A DNA stretch of 64,000 nt. Origin: Rothia sp. (in: high G+C Gram-positive bacteria). GTDB lineage: Bacteria > Actinomycetota > Actinomycetes > Actinomycetales > Micrococcaceae. The translations under genes were made by a program, and so were the position numbers. The notes below the pieces were generated by a model. It was not told where the DNA came from. It worked only from the letters and a program-made list of their open reading frames with translations, and did no database searches. Shown piece after piece: positions 7,793 to 17,078 of the stretch (the first letter of the stretch is position 1; the number at the start of each line of letters is the position of its first letter). Location of the stretch: contig JAUNHE010000007.1 of assembly GCA_030524105.1 (NCBI GenBank), positions 62,001-126,000 on the forward strand. Direction: 5' to 3'.

Positions 7793-9223
7793 CTAATCCA
7801 AGCTTTTAGTTTTAGTCTGTGAAGCTGCTAGCCAGCTTTCTAGCACTTTTTTGTCGGTGGCTGGAGAGAGCAGGGAAACAAGCACATAGACCAGCAGAGA
7901 AGCTGCCAGGCCAATATAAATAGGCTGATTGGCGCTAACCCCGTATTTAAAGATACCCAGTAGGACCGCGGCGCTACCGGCCACAATGGAAGCCGTTGCT
8001 CCCAGGCCGGTTCCCCGCCGCCAGATCAGGCCACCCAAAATAGCAACCAGCAGACCACCAATAAGAATGTTGTAGGCCAGGCGTAAGGCCGTAACGGTGT
8101 CGGTCATCACCAGAGCAAGTACGGTGGCCAGTGTGCCCAGGATTAGCAAGTAGATGCGGTCTGCCAGGACACTTTCCTGCCCCAGATCGGGGCTGGCCTT
8201 ACGGCGGAAGATAGGAACAATGTCCACTCGCATCAGGGTGGAAGCAGCAATCAAGGTGCCGGATGCGGTAGACATCATGGCGGCTACACCGGCTGCTAGC
8301 ACGATACCGCCCAAGCCGGCGGGCAGATAGTTTTGAGCCAGAATGGCAAAGGCGTCATCGGGTTTGGCAAGGTTGGGTTCAAGCACTCGGGCACTCATGC
8401 CGATGATGGCTCCAGCTAGGCCGTAAAGGGCTACGTAGATTCCGGCCACACTACCACCTATCCTGGCAACCCGGGCAGAGCGGGCAGTGAAGACCCGCTG
8501 CCAAATAACCTGGCCACTGAGCTGGCCTAGGGTGTAGAGCACAAACATGGTCAGCAAGGAAGGCATGCCCAGGGAGGTCGGATCAAAGAAGTGACTGTCT
8601 AAGCGGCTGGTTAAACCGGCCCAACCCCCCGCCTGGCTGAGGGAAAGCGGCAGGAGCAGACAGAAAATGCCCAGGGTCATGATGATGAACTGCAGCATGT
8701 CTGTCAGGGTGATAGCCCACATACCGCCCAGCATGGAATAGAGAATAACAACGCTGGCACCAAGCAGAATGGCCCAGCTGCTTTCTAGGCCAAAGAGCAC
8801 CCGAAAGATAGAAGCGTAGGCGGTGGTAGAGGTGACGGCAATCATCATGGTATAGGCCAGCATAACTACAGAAGCCAGCCGAGAGGTCAGTACAGAACCG
8901 TAGCGAGCACTCAGCACCTGAGATACGGTGTAGAGATTAAACCTGGTGATGATAGGGGCAAAGAAAAGGCTCAGCAGAATAACCCCCAGGGCTATAGAAA
9001 CAACCAGCCACATACCCGCCAGGCCCTGAGTATAGCCCAGGCTGACACCACCAATGGTAGAGGCACCACCAAGAACCAGGGCACAGAGGCTACCCGTATA
9101 GAGGACGGGCCCTAGTCTGCGGCCGGCAACCCGAAACTCCTCTTTTGTGTGCGAGCGCCGGCGCCCCAAAATGCCGATGCCCACTAAAGCCAGAATATAG
9201 GTGCTGATAATGAGAACGTTCAT
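7793..9223 (-). CDS. Sodium:solute symporter (SSS family)
   Basis: 476 residues with about 13 membrane helices. The N-terminal GRRRSHTKEEFRVAGRRLGP loop, GGASTIGGVSLGYTQGLAGMW, and the central GLGGIVLAAGVAAMMSTASG (containing the conserved Na+-binding Ser-rich AAxMSTASG) identify the SSS/SglT-PutP superfamily, which couples Na+ entry to uptake of sugars, amino acids or other small solutes. It faces away from the ureohydrolase gene across a 262-bp divergent intergenic region. SSS permeases next to agmatinase-type ureohydrolases and TPP enzymes would suit import of a guanidino or amino compound, but the substrate cannot be read directly. Confidence 0.85.
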   Translation of the reverse strand: MNVLIISTYILALVGIGILGRRRSHTKEEFRVAGRRLGPVLYTGSLCALVLGGASTIGGVSLGYTQGLAGMWLVVSIALGVILLSLFFAPIITRFNLYTVSQVLSARYGSVLTSRLASVVMLAYTMMIAVTSTTAYASIFRVLFGLESSWAILLGASVVILYSMLGGMWAITLTDMLQFIIMTLGIFCLLLPLSLSQAGGWAGLTSRLDSHFFDPTSLGMPSLLTMFVLYTLGQLSGQVIWQRVFTARSARVARIGGSVAGIYVALYGLAGAIIGMSARVLEPNLAKPDDAFAILAQNYLPAGLGGIVLAAGVAAMMSTASGTLIAASTLMRVDIVPIFRRKASPDLGQESVLADRIYLLILGTLATVLALVMTDTVTALRLAYNILIGGLLVAILGGLIWRRGTGLGATASIVAGSAAVLLGIFKYGVSANQPIYIGLAASLLVYVLVSLLSPATDKKVLESWLAASQTKTKSLD

Positions 9224-9485
9224 AGCCTTATTTTCTTGTGTGTAGACAGGTGCAACTAACCTTAGCTTATTTTGCCCTACGAGGTGGAAGATCTGTCTAG
9301 GACTGCCTGGGGTTGCTGCTGTTTAGCATAGATACAGGGGCTTTTGTAGGGAGCTTTGCTGGCCTTGTCTGCTCTTGCTGGGGTAGAGGGTTTGAAAATC
9401 TTTGGCAGCCTAGTACACAAAGAATAAGTTTTGTTGCATAGTAGGAAGCAGTTCTTATGAATTGAAACACAGCCCAGGAGTTGAG

Positions 9486-10577
9486 ATGCCAGCAGAAGAA
9501 CAAGCAGCCCAGCCTCAGCAGGAAGGCAGGAGTCCTTCTTTGTCGGAGCAGGCCCAGCGGGTTATGGGACAGGGTAGCGACGGCCAGCAAAGGGTGGGCC
9601 CTGTTGATGCAGCCCAGGTGCCCCGGTGGGCTGGTACCGCTACTTTTGCCCGCCTGCCTCGTCTGGATCAGGTAGAGCGGGCAGACATTGTGGTGGCGGG
9701 CATGCCCTGGGACTCTGGGGTTTCCTACCGGCCGGGTGCTCGATTTGCCAGTAATCAGGTGCGGGAGGCTTCCCGGCTACTGCGTCCCTTTAACCCGGCG
9801 GCTAATATTGCTCCTTTTAGTCAGGCTCAGGTGGCAGACGCCGGGGATATTATTGGCAACCCCTTTAAGATAGAGGATGCCCTGCTCATGTTGGAGGCGG
9901 GGGCTAGGGAACTTACTCAGACAGGTGCAAAGCTGATTAGCATCGGTGGTGATCACACTATTGCCCTGGCTAATCTACGCAATATGCATCGGCAGCACGG
10001 CAAAATTGCCCTGCTGCATTTTGATGCCCATTTGGATACCTGGGATACCTACTTTGGTGCAGAGTACACTCACGGTACTCCTTTCCGTCGTGCCTTTGAA
10101 GAGGACCTCCTGGATACCCAGGCACTGTGCCATGTTGGTACCCGCGGCCCGCTCTACGGTGCCCAAGATTTAGAGGATGACAAACGCTTTGGCTTTGGCA
10201 TTATTACCGCAGCAGATGTTTATTATCTTGGTGTTAGTCAGGTGATCCAGAAGCTGCGTCAGCGTATTGGCCGGCGGCCGCTCTATATCTCTATCGATAT
10301 TGATGTGCTGGACCCGGCCTTTGCCCCCGGAACCGGTACCCCAGAAGCGGGCGGGCTTAGCTCCCGGGAGCTTCTAGAGATTTTGCGGGGCCTGCGGGGG
10401 CTTAATCTGGTTGGCTCCGAGGTGGTAGAGGTTAGCCCAGCCTATGACCATGCGGATATTACCGCAATAGCAGCGGCCCACCTTATTTATGAACTGATCT
10501 GTCTTAAGGCAGCCGGGCAGCAGGCGGGACCAATCCAGCCTGCCAGCGGTATTGCCCCCATTCATTATGGCCAGTGA
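9486..10577 (+). CDS. Ureohydrolase: agmatinase/guanidinobutyrase-type
   Basis: 363 residues from ATG 9486, chosen because CAGGAG lies 5 nt upstream; a TTG at 9462 would add eight residues but overlaps that ribosome site. The arginase-fold dimanganese ligands are all present: GGDHT (His157), DAHLDTWD (Asp180, His182, Asp184) and SIDIDVLDP with two Asp. The family removes urea from a guanidino group. The [12 protein letters not shown] loop and [10 protein letters not shown] fit agmatinase or 4-guanidinobutyrase rather than arginase. The N-terminal roughly 45 residues are a low-complexity Gln/Glu-rich extension. It forms a two-gene operon with the aminotransferase (24-nt gap). Confidence 0.85.
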   Translation: MPAEEQAAQPQQEGRSPSLSEQAQRVMGQGSDGQQRVGPVDAAQVPRWAGTATFARLPRLDQVERADIVVAGMPWDSGVSYRPGARFASNQVREASRLLRPFNPAANIAPFSQAQVADAGDIIGNPFKIEDALLMLEAGARELTQTGAKLISIGGDHTIALANLRNMHRQHGKIALLHFDAHLDTWDTYFGAEYTHGTPFRRAFEEDLLDTQALCHVGTRGPLYGAQDLEDDKRFGFGIITAADVYYLGVSQVIQKLRQRIGRRPLYISIDIDVLDPAFAPGTGTPEAGGLSSRELLEILRGLRGLNLVGSEVVEVSPAYDHADITAIAAAHLIYELICLKAAGQQAGPIQPASGIAPIHYGQ

Positions 10578-10601
10578 CCCCGGTTTAAGAGAGGAAAAAT
10601 T

Positions 10602-11852
10602 GTGGTAAAAATCCAAGAACTACTGGCAGGAGCTCATCCGGCTGAGGCCCGCATCATGGAGCATTTTGCTGAACGAGCTGCGGGCTTTCGTCCTTCTGCC
10701 GTCCGGGATGTTTTTGAAGTTGCTATGCGTCCGGGCATTATCTCCCTGGCCGGTGGTAACCCGGATTTGGACCTGCTGCCCTTACAAGAGCTGGGGCAGA
10801 TGTCAGCTGAGATCATTGCGGCAGAGGGCCTTGAGGTGCTTCAGTACGGTTCTGGTGCAGGTTTAGAGCCCTTGGCTGAGTTGGTGTGTCAGCTGATGAC
10901 AACAGAAGGTTCTGCCCCGCAGCTATCCCAGATTCAGATGACTGCCGGTTCTCAGATGGGCTTGGATCTGGCCTGCAAACTTTTTATCAATCCCGGCGAC
11001 GTTATTCTGGCTGAAGGCCCCACCTATACCGGTGCCTTAGGAACTTTTGAGGGTTACCAGGCCGATGTGCGGCAGGTGCAGCTAGATTCAGACGGGCTGG
11101 ACCCAGAAAAAGTGGCGAGCATGCTGGCTTCCTTGCGGGCAGCCGGTAAAACGGTTAAGTTCCTCTACACCATCCCCAATTTTCAAAATCCTACCGGGAT
11201 TAGCCTTTCACGCCGGCGCCGGGAAGAGCTGACAGCAGTCTGCCGGGACTTAAACCTGCTGATTGTTGAGGATAACCCTTACGGTCAGCTTTCCTTTACG
11301 GGTTCTTTGACGCCTTCGCTGCATTCTTTGGACCCGGATAACGTGATCTACCTGGGTAGTTTTTCTAAAATCTTTTCGCCAGGAGTTCGGGTTGGTTGGA
11401 TGGTTGCCCCGGAGAGGGTAAGAAAATTTTTACAGATAGCCGGTGAGGCCGTTACTATTTGCCCATCGGTTTTGTCCCAGCGGCTGGTCTTGGGTTTTAT
11501 GCAGGAAGGTTTATGGGAGGCTCATACTCAGGCTACGGCTAAACTGTATCAGCAGCGCTGCCAGGCTGTCTTGCAGGCCTGCCAGGATTATCTGCCGGCT
11601 GGAAGTAGCTGGACCAAACCTGAGGGTGGTTTCTTTACCTGGGTTAATCTGCCTGAGCAAAGCAGCTATGAGGACACGGCTCAGGTTTTAGGTCCGGCTA
11701 TTGAGAACGGAGTGGTTTTTGTGCCCGGCTCCGCCTTCTACGAGACCGCTGAGGGGGCCAACCCGGGTGCTAAGCAGCTGCGTATTGCCTTCTCTTCTGT
11801 TGAGCCGGATCAGCTCAGAGAAGGTGTAAGACGATTGGCGGAGGTGCTCTAA
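10602..11852 (+). CDS. PLP-dependent aminotransferase (fold type I, class I/II)
   Basis: 416 residues, GTG start with GAGAGG about 8 nt upstream. The fold-I signatures are TAGSQMGLDL, IPNFQNPTG, VEDNPYGQLSF with the pyridine-N Asp, and YLGSFSKIFSPGVRVGW, in which Lys256 should form the Schiff base. The N-terminal IISLAGGNPD matches the LysN/2-aminoadipate and MocR-catalytic-domain subgroup, which has broad 2-oxoacid specificity. It follows the ureohydrolase in one transcript. Given the TPP decarboxylase nearby it could transaminate arginine to 2-ketoarginine or recycle 4-aminobutyrate; that is inference. A GGGG/CCCC hairpin-like element with a TTTT run follows the stop. Confidence 0.85.
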   Translation: MVKIQELLAGAHPAEARIMEHFAERAAGFRPSAVRDVFEVAMRPGIISLAGGNPDLDLLPLQELGQMSAEIIAAEGLEVLQYGSGAGLEPLAELVCQLMTTEGSAPQLSQIQMTAGSQMGLDLACKLFINPGDVILAEGPTYTGALGTFEGYQADVRQVQLDSDGLDPEKVASMLASLRAAGKTVKFLYTIPNFQNPTGISLSRRRREELTAVCRDLNLLIVEDNPYGQLSFTGSLTPSLHSLDPDNVIYLGSFSKIFSPGVRVGWMVAPERVRKFLQIAGEAVTICPSVLSQRLVLGFMQEGLWEAHTQATAKLYQQRCQAVLQACQDYLPAGSSWTKPEGGFFTWVNLPEQSSYEDTAQVLGPAIENGVVFVPGSAFYETAEGANPGAKQLRIAFSSVEPDQLREGVRRLAEVL

Positions 11853-11876
11853 AACTGGGGTCTGAGCCGGCCCCTT

Positions 11877-12683
11877 TTAGAGCAGGCTCAGGTTGCGCTG
11901 GGCCCTGGCCTGTAGCAAAATTGCTGCCGCAACCGAGACGTTAAGAGAGTCAACGGCCGGGTTCATGGGAATGTGGGCGCTTTGCTGGCAGAGGGCCAGT
12001 CCTTCTGCCGAGAGCCCCTCTGTTTCGGACCCCATCAGTAGGGCCAGCGGTTCTTGATGCCGGCTCAGCTGGCTGATAGGCTGGTCGGCCCGGGCTGCTA
12101 AACCGACGGTTCTGAGGCCTTTCTCCTGTAAAAGATTGCTGACCTGCCCCCAGGTCATGAGGGCGTGAGGTAGGGAAAAGATGTAGCCGCGGCTGGCCCG
12201 GATCAGCCTGCGATCGGTAATGCTCTTGATGCCGCTTTCGACCAGGATCACACCACCGGCACCTAGGGCGTAGGCACTGCGGGCTATGGCACCAATATTG
12301 CCGGCAATACGCACACCGTCCAAGATGAGGAGGTCTCGCTGGAGGCCGGCAAAATCTTTAGCCCGCACCGGCGGGGGTGTTTTGGCGATACCAAAAATAT
12401 CGGGACGTTTATCGGAGCGGAAAAGCTCCTTAGTCAGCTCCGCACTAATAGGTTGTGGCTGGAGTCCAGCTTTCTGGCAGAGCTGCTGCAGCTCTGCCGG
12501 CAGGCTAAGGCCCTCGCTAAGATAGACACCCACAAAGTGTAGGCCAGCCTTCAGGGCCTGCAGCAGCGGGATGGGATCTTCAATCAGAGCTAGTTTTCCC
12601 GGAGACGAAGAGTGCTTAGCTAGATCCGAGATACGCTGGGCAGCGGGATGGGACTTTTGGCTGATAAGCATTTGATCGTTCAT
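11877..12683 (-). CDS. tsnR: TsnR/Tsr-type 23S rRNA (A1067-2'-O)-methyltransferase, SpoU/TrmH family
   Basis: 268 residues, essentially the length of thiostrepton-resistance methyltransferase Tsr (about 269). The N-terminal L30-like domain keeps the LIED...L and LF...K...FGIA pattern. The C-terminal SPOUT knot has LDGVRIAGNIGAIARSAYAL, SITDRRLIRASRGYIFSLP, GSETEGL and SLNVSVAAAILL, which match my recollection of the Tsr core nearly position by position and are more specific than general TrmH. Such enzymes methylate A1067 in the L11-binding GTPase centre and block thiostrepton, nosiheptide and other thiopeptides. No thiopeptide biosynthetic genes are nearby, so it would be self-protection against competitors or a housekeeping variant. 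A different 23S target cannot be excluded. Confidence 0.8.
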   Translation of the reverse strand: MNDQMLISQKSHPAAQRISDLAKHSSSPGKLALIEDPIPLLQALKAGLHFVGVYLSEGLSLPAELQQLCQKAGLQPQPISAELTKELFRSDKRPDIFGIAKTPPPVRAKDFAGLQRDLLILDGVRIAGNIGAIARSAYALGAGGVILVESGIKSITDRRLIRASRGYIFSLPHALMTWGQVSNLLQEKGLRTVGLAARADQPISQLSRHQEPLALLMGSETEGLSAEGLALCQQSAHIPMNPAVDSLNVSVAAAILLQARAQRNLSLL

Positions 12684-12844
12684 AGTGTCTCTCTTGGGGC
12701 CGGCGCCGCTGGCTTATGTTACAGAAAATACTACCCCAGGCCCGGCTAGCAGGAGTACACCGGGAATTAAGCAGTCTGGCCGGGTAGGGTTTACCTCAGG
12801 CAGCTATGCTGAGTAAAAGAAGACAGTAGAAGCAGGAGACAGGC

Positions 12845-13585
12845 GTGAACCGTCACATTATTGCCCATCGTGGGCTGAGCGCAATAGCACCAGAAAACAC
12901 CCTTGCCGCCTTAAAGCTCTGCCGTGACTACGGGGTCAGCTGGTTTGAGACCGATGTTGACATCATTGCCGACGGCACCCCGGTTGTCATCCACGACAGC
13001 CAACTTGACCGAACCACCAACAGCAGCGGATCCATCTACGAGTTAAGCAAAAAAGACCTGGCAGATATCGACGCCGGATCCTGGTTTTCTCCCGCCTATG
13101 CCGGCGAAAGGATTCCCACCTTAGCCCAGGTTATTGAGCTCATGAACACCCATAAGCTTAACGCCAACATCGAGATTAAATCGAATGAGCAGGGGGCAGA
13201 AAAAACCTACCAGCTTATTGACGCTGTTATTGCCCAATTGGATAAGCTCAACCCGGAACGACAGGTACTGGTGAGTTCCTTTAACCACCTGCTCCTTGCA
13301 GAGTTTAAGAGGAGAGCCCCACAGTATCAGCTTGCTGCCCTGATGAGCCAAGCCTGCCTCAGGCCAGACTGGCTTTCTGTGCTAGAACTCATCGGTGCAG
13401 CAGCTATCAATGTTGAAGACGGAGCCTTAACAGCAGAGCGCATTAAGCTGGCCAACCGGGCAGGCTACCCGGTCAACGCCTGGACGGTCAACAGCCGCCA
13501 GCGGGCCCAGCAGCTACTGGACTGGGGCGTCAACTCCGTGATTAGCGACCATGCCCACCAATTTATTGACTTAGAACAGCACTAA
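12845..13585 (+). CDS. ugpQ: Glycerophosphodiester phosphodiesterase
   Basis: 246 residues, GTG start with AGGAGA 6 nt upstream. IIAHRGLSAIAPENTLAAL gives the catalytic His and Glu-Asn, followed by ETDVDIIADGTPVVIHDSQL with the metal-binding Glu-Asp and the general-base His, and the C-terminal NAWTVNS segment. The length and lack of a signal peptide fit cytoplasmic UgpQ-type enzymes that release glycerol-3-phosphate and an alcohol from glycerophosphodiesters. A UgpAEBC-like importer lies about 30 kb downstream, so the two may act in the same phospholipid-headgroup salvage route. The symbol is by family resemblance. Confidence 0.85.
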   Translation: MNRHIIAHRGLSAIAPENTLAALKLCRDYGVSWFETDVDIIADGTPVVIHDSQLDRTTNSSGSIYELSKKDLADIDAGSWFSPAYAGERIPTLAQVIELMNTHKLNANIEIKSNEQGAEKTYQLIDAVIAQLDKLNPERQVLVSSFNHLLLAEFKRRAPQYQLAALMSQACLRPDWLSVLELIGAAAINVEDGALTAERIKLANRAGYPVNAWTVNSRQRAQQLLDWGVNSVISDHAHQFIDLEQH

Positions 13586-13722
13586 GGGCAGCAAAAACCC
13601 CTCAAAGAGCCAGGCTGGAGTAAACACCGCAAAAAAAATTAAGAAACAGCATGTCAGGCCGGTAAAATTTCCTATAGGCTGGTTGTCTGGGCTTTATTAG
13701 AGCAGACAAGAGTTAAGCCCTT

Positions 13723-13737
13723 GTGCTGCTGCAGCAC
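13723..13737. other. Short palindrome before the YceI gene
   Basis: GTGCTGC-t-GCAGCAC is a perfect 7+1+7 inverted repeat 27 bp upstream of the YceI start. It could be an operator; a 1-nt centre is too tight for an RNA hairpin without opening the inner pairs. Confidence 0.25.
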
Positions 13738-13764
13738 ATCAAACAACACACACGAGGGGGAAGA

Positions 13765-14310
13765 GTGAACCAAGAATTTGTTGGCGACTGGGAATTAGAC
13801 CCAACCCATTCCCGTATTGGCTTCTCAGCACGGCATGCAATGGTAACTAAAATCCGCGGCGCCTTTAACGAGGTTGCCGGGGAGGTCCATATTGACCAGG
13901 ATGGCTGGGAAAAATGCCTGGCAAAAATAGAGGTTGCCGTGGCCTCAATCGACACACGCCAGCCAGCTAGGGACGAGCATCTTAAAGGCGAAGAATTTTT
14001 TGACGCAGCCTCCTACCCCACGATCACCTTTATTTCTACGGACTTCCAAGAAGACGAAGAGGACCCCTCTCGCTTTACCGTCACCGGAGAACTAACCATG
14101 CGCGGCATTACCCGCTCCATAGAGATCCCTCTAGAACTACTGGGCATTTCCCAAGATCCAGCTGGCTTTTCCCGGGCCGGTTTTGAAGGTAGCCGCCGAA
14201 TCAACCGCAAAGATTGGGACGTAAGCTGGAACGCCAACCTAGACGCCGGCGGCGTCATGATCTCCGACAAGATCAGCCTAGAATTTGAGCTCTCCCTGAT
14301 CCGACACTAA
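13765..14310 (+). CDS. YceI family lipid/isoprenoid-binding lipocalin-like protein
   Basis: 181 residues from GTG 13765, set by the GAGGGGGAAGA ribosome site; an earlier GTG at 13723 lies inside a palindrome. The opening WELDPTHSRIGFSARHAMV, the DTRQPARDEHLKGEEFFD segment and the TVTGELTMRGITRSIEIP strand pair are classic YceI. The family forms an extended beta-barrel that binds polyisoprenoid-like lipids; there is no signal peptide, so this copy is cytoplasmic. It converges on the nitrite reductase gene with an 8-nt gap between stop codons, so the two transcripts probably overlap. Confidence 0.9.
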   Translation: MNQEFVGDWELDPTHSRIGFSARHAMVTKIRGAFNEVAGEVHIDQDGWEKCLAKIEVAVASIDTRQPARDEHLKGEEFFDAASYPTITFISTDFQEDEEDPSRFTVTGELTMRGITRSIEIPLELLGISQDPAGFSRAGFEGSRRINRKDWDVSWNANLDAGGVMISDKISLEFELSLIRH

Positions 14311-14318
14311 ACAGCGGG

Positions 14319-17078
14319 CTAGGCGCTAACTTTAATCAGGCCCCGGGCACCCCGTTCCATCTGGGCAAAGTCATGATTAACAAAGGTGTAGGTTCCCGCT
14401 TCTAAAAATTCCATCTCAACAAAACCACCCTGGGCAGCCTGTAAATCCAGGGCCTGGGCATGTCCGCCAGAGACCCCAAAGGCGTCTTGACCACCGCGTA
14501 AAAGGTAGGAGCCCTCCTTATAGACGGTGTCAAACTGGCTCCCGACAACGTGAAAACTGCATGCCTGGGAAGGCCCGGCAGCTAGAACCCAAATACGGAT
14601 GCGCTCGCCAACCTTGGCCTCAAGAGGCTGGGCAACATACTGGCTGGCATGCCCATTCCACATGGTCAAACTCGGTCTACCCGCGTCGACCGCCTCGGGG
14701 GAAACCTGGACTAGTTTATTGCCTGAGGCTGTCTTCTTACCGCTGTCGATGAGGTAGGTTTCGTTTTGGACCAGCAGGTACTGGCGAGCTACCGGCTCCA
14801 GGGAATCGGGGGCAATCAGCACTGCCCCAAACATGCCTGAAGCGATATGTGTGCTCATGGGTGCGGTGGAGCAATGGTAGAGCCAGAGGCCTGAGCCTTT
14901 GGCTTCAAAGCGGTAGGTTAGCTGCTGCCCGGGGGCAATGGTGCGCATAACCCGGTCGGGTGAGACCATGCCGGCGTGGAAATCTATGGAGTGGCCCATA
15001 CTGCCCTTGTTGATGAGGGTTATTTCAAACTGATCTCCCAGGTTTCCTTGGAGAGTGGGGCCCATGTACTTTCCGCCAAAGGTCCAGGAGCTTAGGCTGA
15101 TCCCGGGGGCGATCTCGTTTTCTACTTCACTTATTTCAAAGGTATGCCGGTGGGTGTGAACCTGGGTCTTGCTCGGAAAATCTTCCAGGCTAGCCCGACG
15201 TACCCGGTAGTCTGCCCCCATATCGGCCTTGAGGTCGATATCCTGGATGGTCACGGTGTCAGCGCTTGTAGTAGCGTGGTCTTGGTGTGAGTTTTCTAGC
15301 TCGCTGACAGTGATCTGGAGGGTCATGCCCATAGCCCGGTGGCCCAGGATGGTGCACCAGCCGTCAAGGTTGCCGGTAATGACGCCGGCGTCCAGGCTGC
15401 TACTAGCGCCTGGGTTAACTCGTCCTGTCTGAGCTCCAGAAGAGAGCGCCAGGTCGTGAACGTTGCTTGTATCCGTATTGTAGAGGTCGATAATGAGCTG
15501 CTGACCGTGTGCTACCTGAATCTGGTCTGGCTCAAAACGCATGTCAGCGGTGGCATTCACCCGAACCCTGCTAGCTGTTCCCTTATTGGCCTGGTCGCCT
15601 GGTTTGTTTTTGCCGGCGTTGAGTAGCCCGCTGGCCGAGGGGTCTAGGGTTAGTGCTCCTGCCAGGGTGGCTAGGGTGAGGCCGCTTCCCAACAAGAGTT
15701 CACGTCGCGCCTTGGGTTTTTCCTGCCGCACTGGCTCCTGGGCAGTGACCGGGGCTTTACCCCGGGCTCTGGCAGCAATAACCTTTTTACGGACGGCAAT
15801 AGACTTTTTGACGCCCCGCAGCATCAAGATAAGAAAACTGGCGTAGGCTGCTGACCCCAGCAAGGACACTCCGGCTCGCACCCAGGATCCGGTGAGGTCG
15901 GCTGGGAGGATAAAAATGAGCAGGCTAAGGTTAATAATGCTGACCCGGCCAAAAGAAAAGCGGTTAAATTCGGCGTTAGCTGCCCTGACGGCACTGGGGC
16001 CGCCGCCCATACGAACGGGCAGTAGGTAGCTCATGGCCCCCAGCAGAATTTGCAGCAGAAAACCTGCTACAAAGACGGGGGTGAGCGGCCGCAAATTTAA
16101 ACTGGAAAAAGGGGTGTTGGCAAGGAGAATAGCTGCCCAGATGCAGGAGATAAGTAACCAGCAGATGCCGGCAGCCACCGACAGGGTGGGGTAGTCGCTG
16201 GGTTTTTTCTTGCGGCAGCTGGCTAGCATGAGGGCGGCGGCGCAGCAGACTCCTAGGCTGTAGCAGATAAGGCCGGCAGCTGCCAGGTAGGGCAGGCCAA
16301 GCAGGCAGGCAGCGGTGATGACCAGCAAGGACGAGCTCATAATAATGAGGGCTATCCGTGAAAGGCGTAGTGACTGCGGGTGCATGCCAGTACGAAGCAT
16401 GGTGGGCCAGAGGGTTAGCAGGGTGCCCACCAGGGTTATTCCTACAAAACCTAGGATGTTAATACTTTGATGGGCTAAAAGCAGCTGATTGCGCCAGCTA
16501 CTGTCGGTTTGGGGGCTGGCCAAGAGGGCACCAAAGAGAGCTCCAAGGGGCAGGAGCCAGCAGGCTAGGATGTAGTAGCGAACGCTGATAGCAAAGCGGG
16601 CTGGTAGGGCGGCCCGCAACTGGCTGAGCAGGGCTAGGCCATGCCAGGTGAGCACAAGACCCAGGCCGGTTGAGCCCAAGTAGGTTAAGGGCAGCAGGTT
16701 GAAGAGGATGCCGACCATGATGCTGACAGTAGCTAGGTTGAGCAGGTAGATACGGCTGACCTGTTTTTTTCTGTCCTGTGGGCTGCACTTGTGTTTAAGA
16801 AGTGCTTCGGTAAAGTGCTGACTCCAGATCAGAATGGAGTTGGTAATGAGCCCTAGGGTAACCATATGGACCAGCAGCCAGATAGCTTGGGGAATCCAGG
16901 GGTGGGCAAAGACAGCTAGGACTAAGAGCAGCATCCAGGCACTGACGGGTTTAGAAGCACGCCGGTGCCAGCTGGCCCGCCCCGAGGCCTGGGCCGCAAT
17001 CTGCTGGTCAGTCAGCCTCCCTGCCGGGGCTTGCTCCTGCTCTGGGGAGGTGCTGCTACTTGGTTTTTGGTCTGACAC
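14319..17078 (-). CDS. nirK: Membrane-anchored copper nitrite reductase (NirK/AniA) with fused polytopic domain and extra cupredoxin
   Basis: 919 residues in three parts. Residues about 45-425 hold some 12 hydrophobic helices with several conserved-looking His (H71, H88, H146, H203), an NnrS-like or haem-copper-like membrane module. A central cupredoxin (about 500-595) has a type-1 set: His541, Cys575, His580, Met585. The C-terminal NirK domains (about 620-919) carry every catalytic residue: type-1 His696, Cys736, His744, Met749; type-2 His701, His735, His902; catalytic Asp699 and His843. It should reduce nitrite to NO outside the membrane, with electrons entering through the extra cupredoxin. 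KARRELLLG before the cupredoxin is Tat-like or a last-helix anchor. A TGCATnnCATATGC motif lies 27 nt upstream. Confidence 0.85.
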   Translation of the reverse strand: MSDQKPSSSTSPEQEQAPAGRLTDQQIAAQASGRASWHRRASKPVSAWMLLLVLAVFAHPWIPQAIWLLVHMVTLGLITNSILIWSQHFTEALLKHKCSPQDRKKQVSRIYLLNLATVSIMVGILFNLLPLTYLGSTGLGLVLTWHGLALLSQLRAALPARFAISVRYYILACWLLPLGALFGALLASPQTDSSWRNQLLLAHQSINILGFVGITLVGTLLTLWPTMLRTGMHPQSLRLSRIALIIMSSSLLVITAACLLGLPYLAAAGLICYSLGVCCAAALMLASCRKKKPSDYPTLSVAAGICWLLISCIWAAILLANTPFSSLNLRPLTPVFVAGFLLQILLGAMSYLLPVRMGGGPSAVRAANAEFNRFSFGRVSIINLSLLIFILPADLTGSWVRAGVSLLGSAAYASFLILMLRGVKKSIAVRKKVIAARARGKAPVTAQEPVRQEKPKARRELLLGSGLTLATLAGALTLDPSASGLLNAGKNKPGDQANKGTASRVRVNATADMRFEPDQIQVAHGQQLIIDLYNTDTSNVHDLALSSGAQTGRVNPGASSSLDAGVITGNLDGWCTILGHRAMGMTLQITVSELENSHQDHATTSADTVTIQDIDLKADMGADYRVRRASLEDFPSKTQVHTHRHTFEISEVENEIAPGISLSSWTFGGKYMGPTLQGNLGDQFEITLINKGSMGHSIDFHAGMVSPDRVMRTIAPGQQLTYRFEAKGSGLWLYHCSTAPMSTHIASGMFGAVLIAPDSLEPVARQYLLVQNETYLIDSGKKTASGNKLVQVSPEAVDAGRPSLTMWNGHASQYVAQPLEAKVGERIRIWVLAAGPSQACSFHVVGSQFDTVYKEGSYLLRGGQDAFGVSGGHAQALDLQAAQGGFVEMEFLEAGTYTFVNHDFAQMERGARGLIKVSA

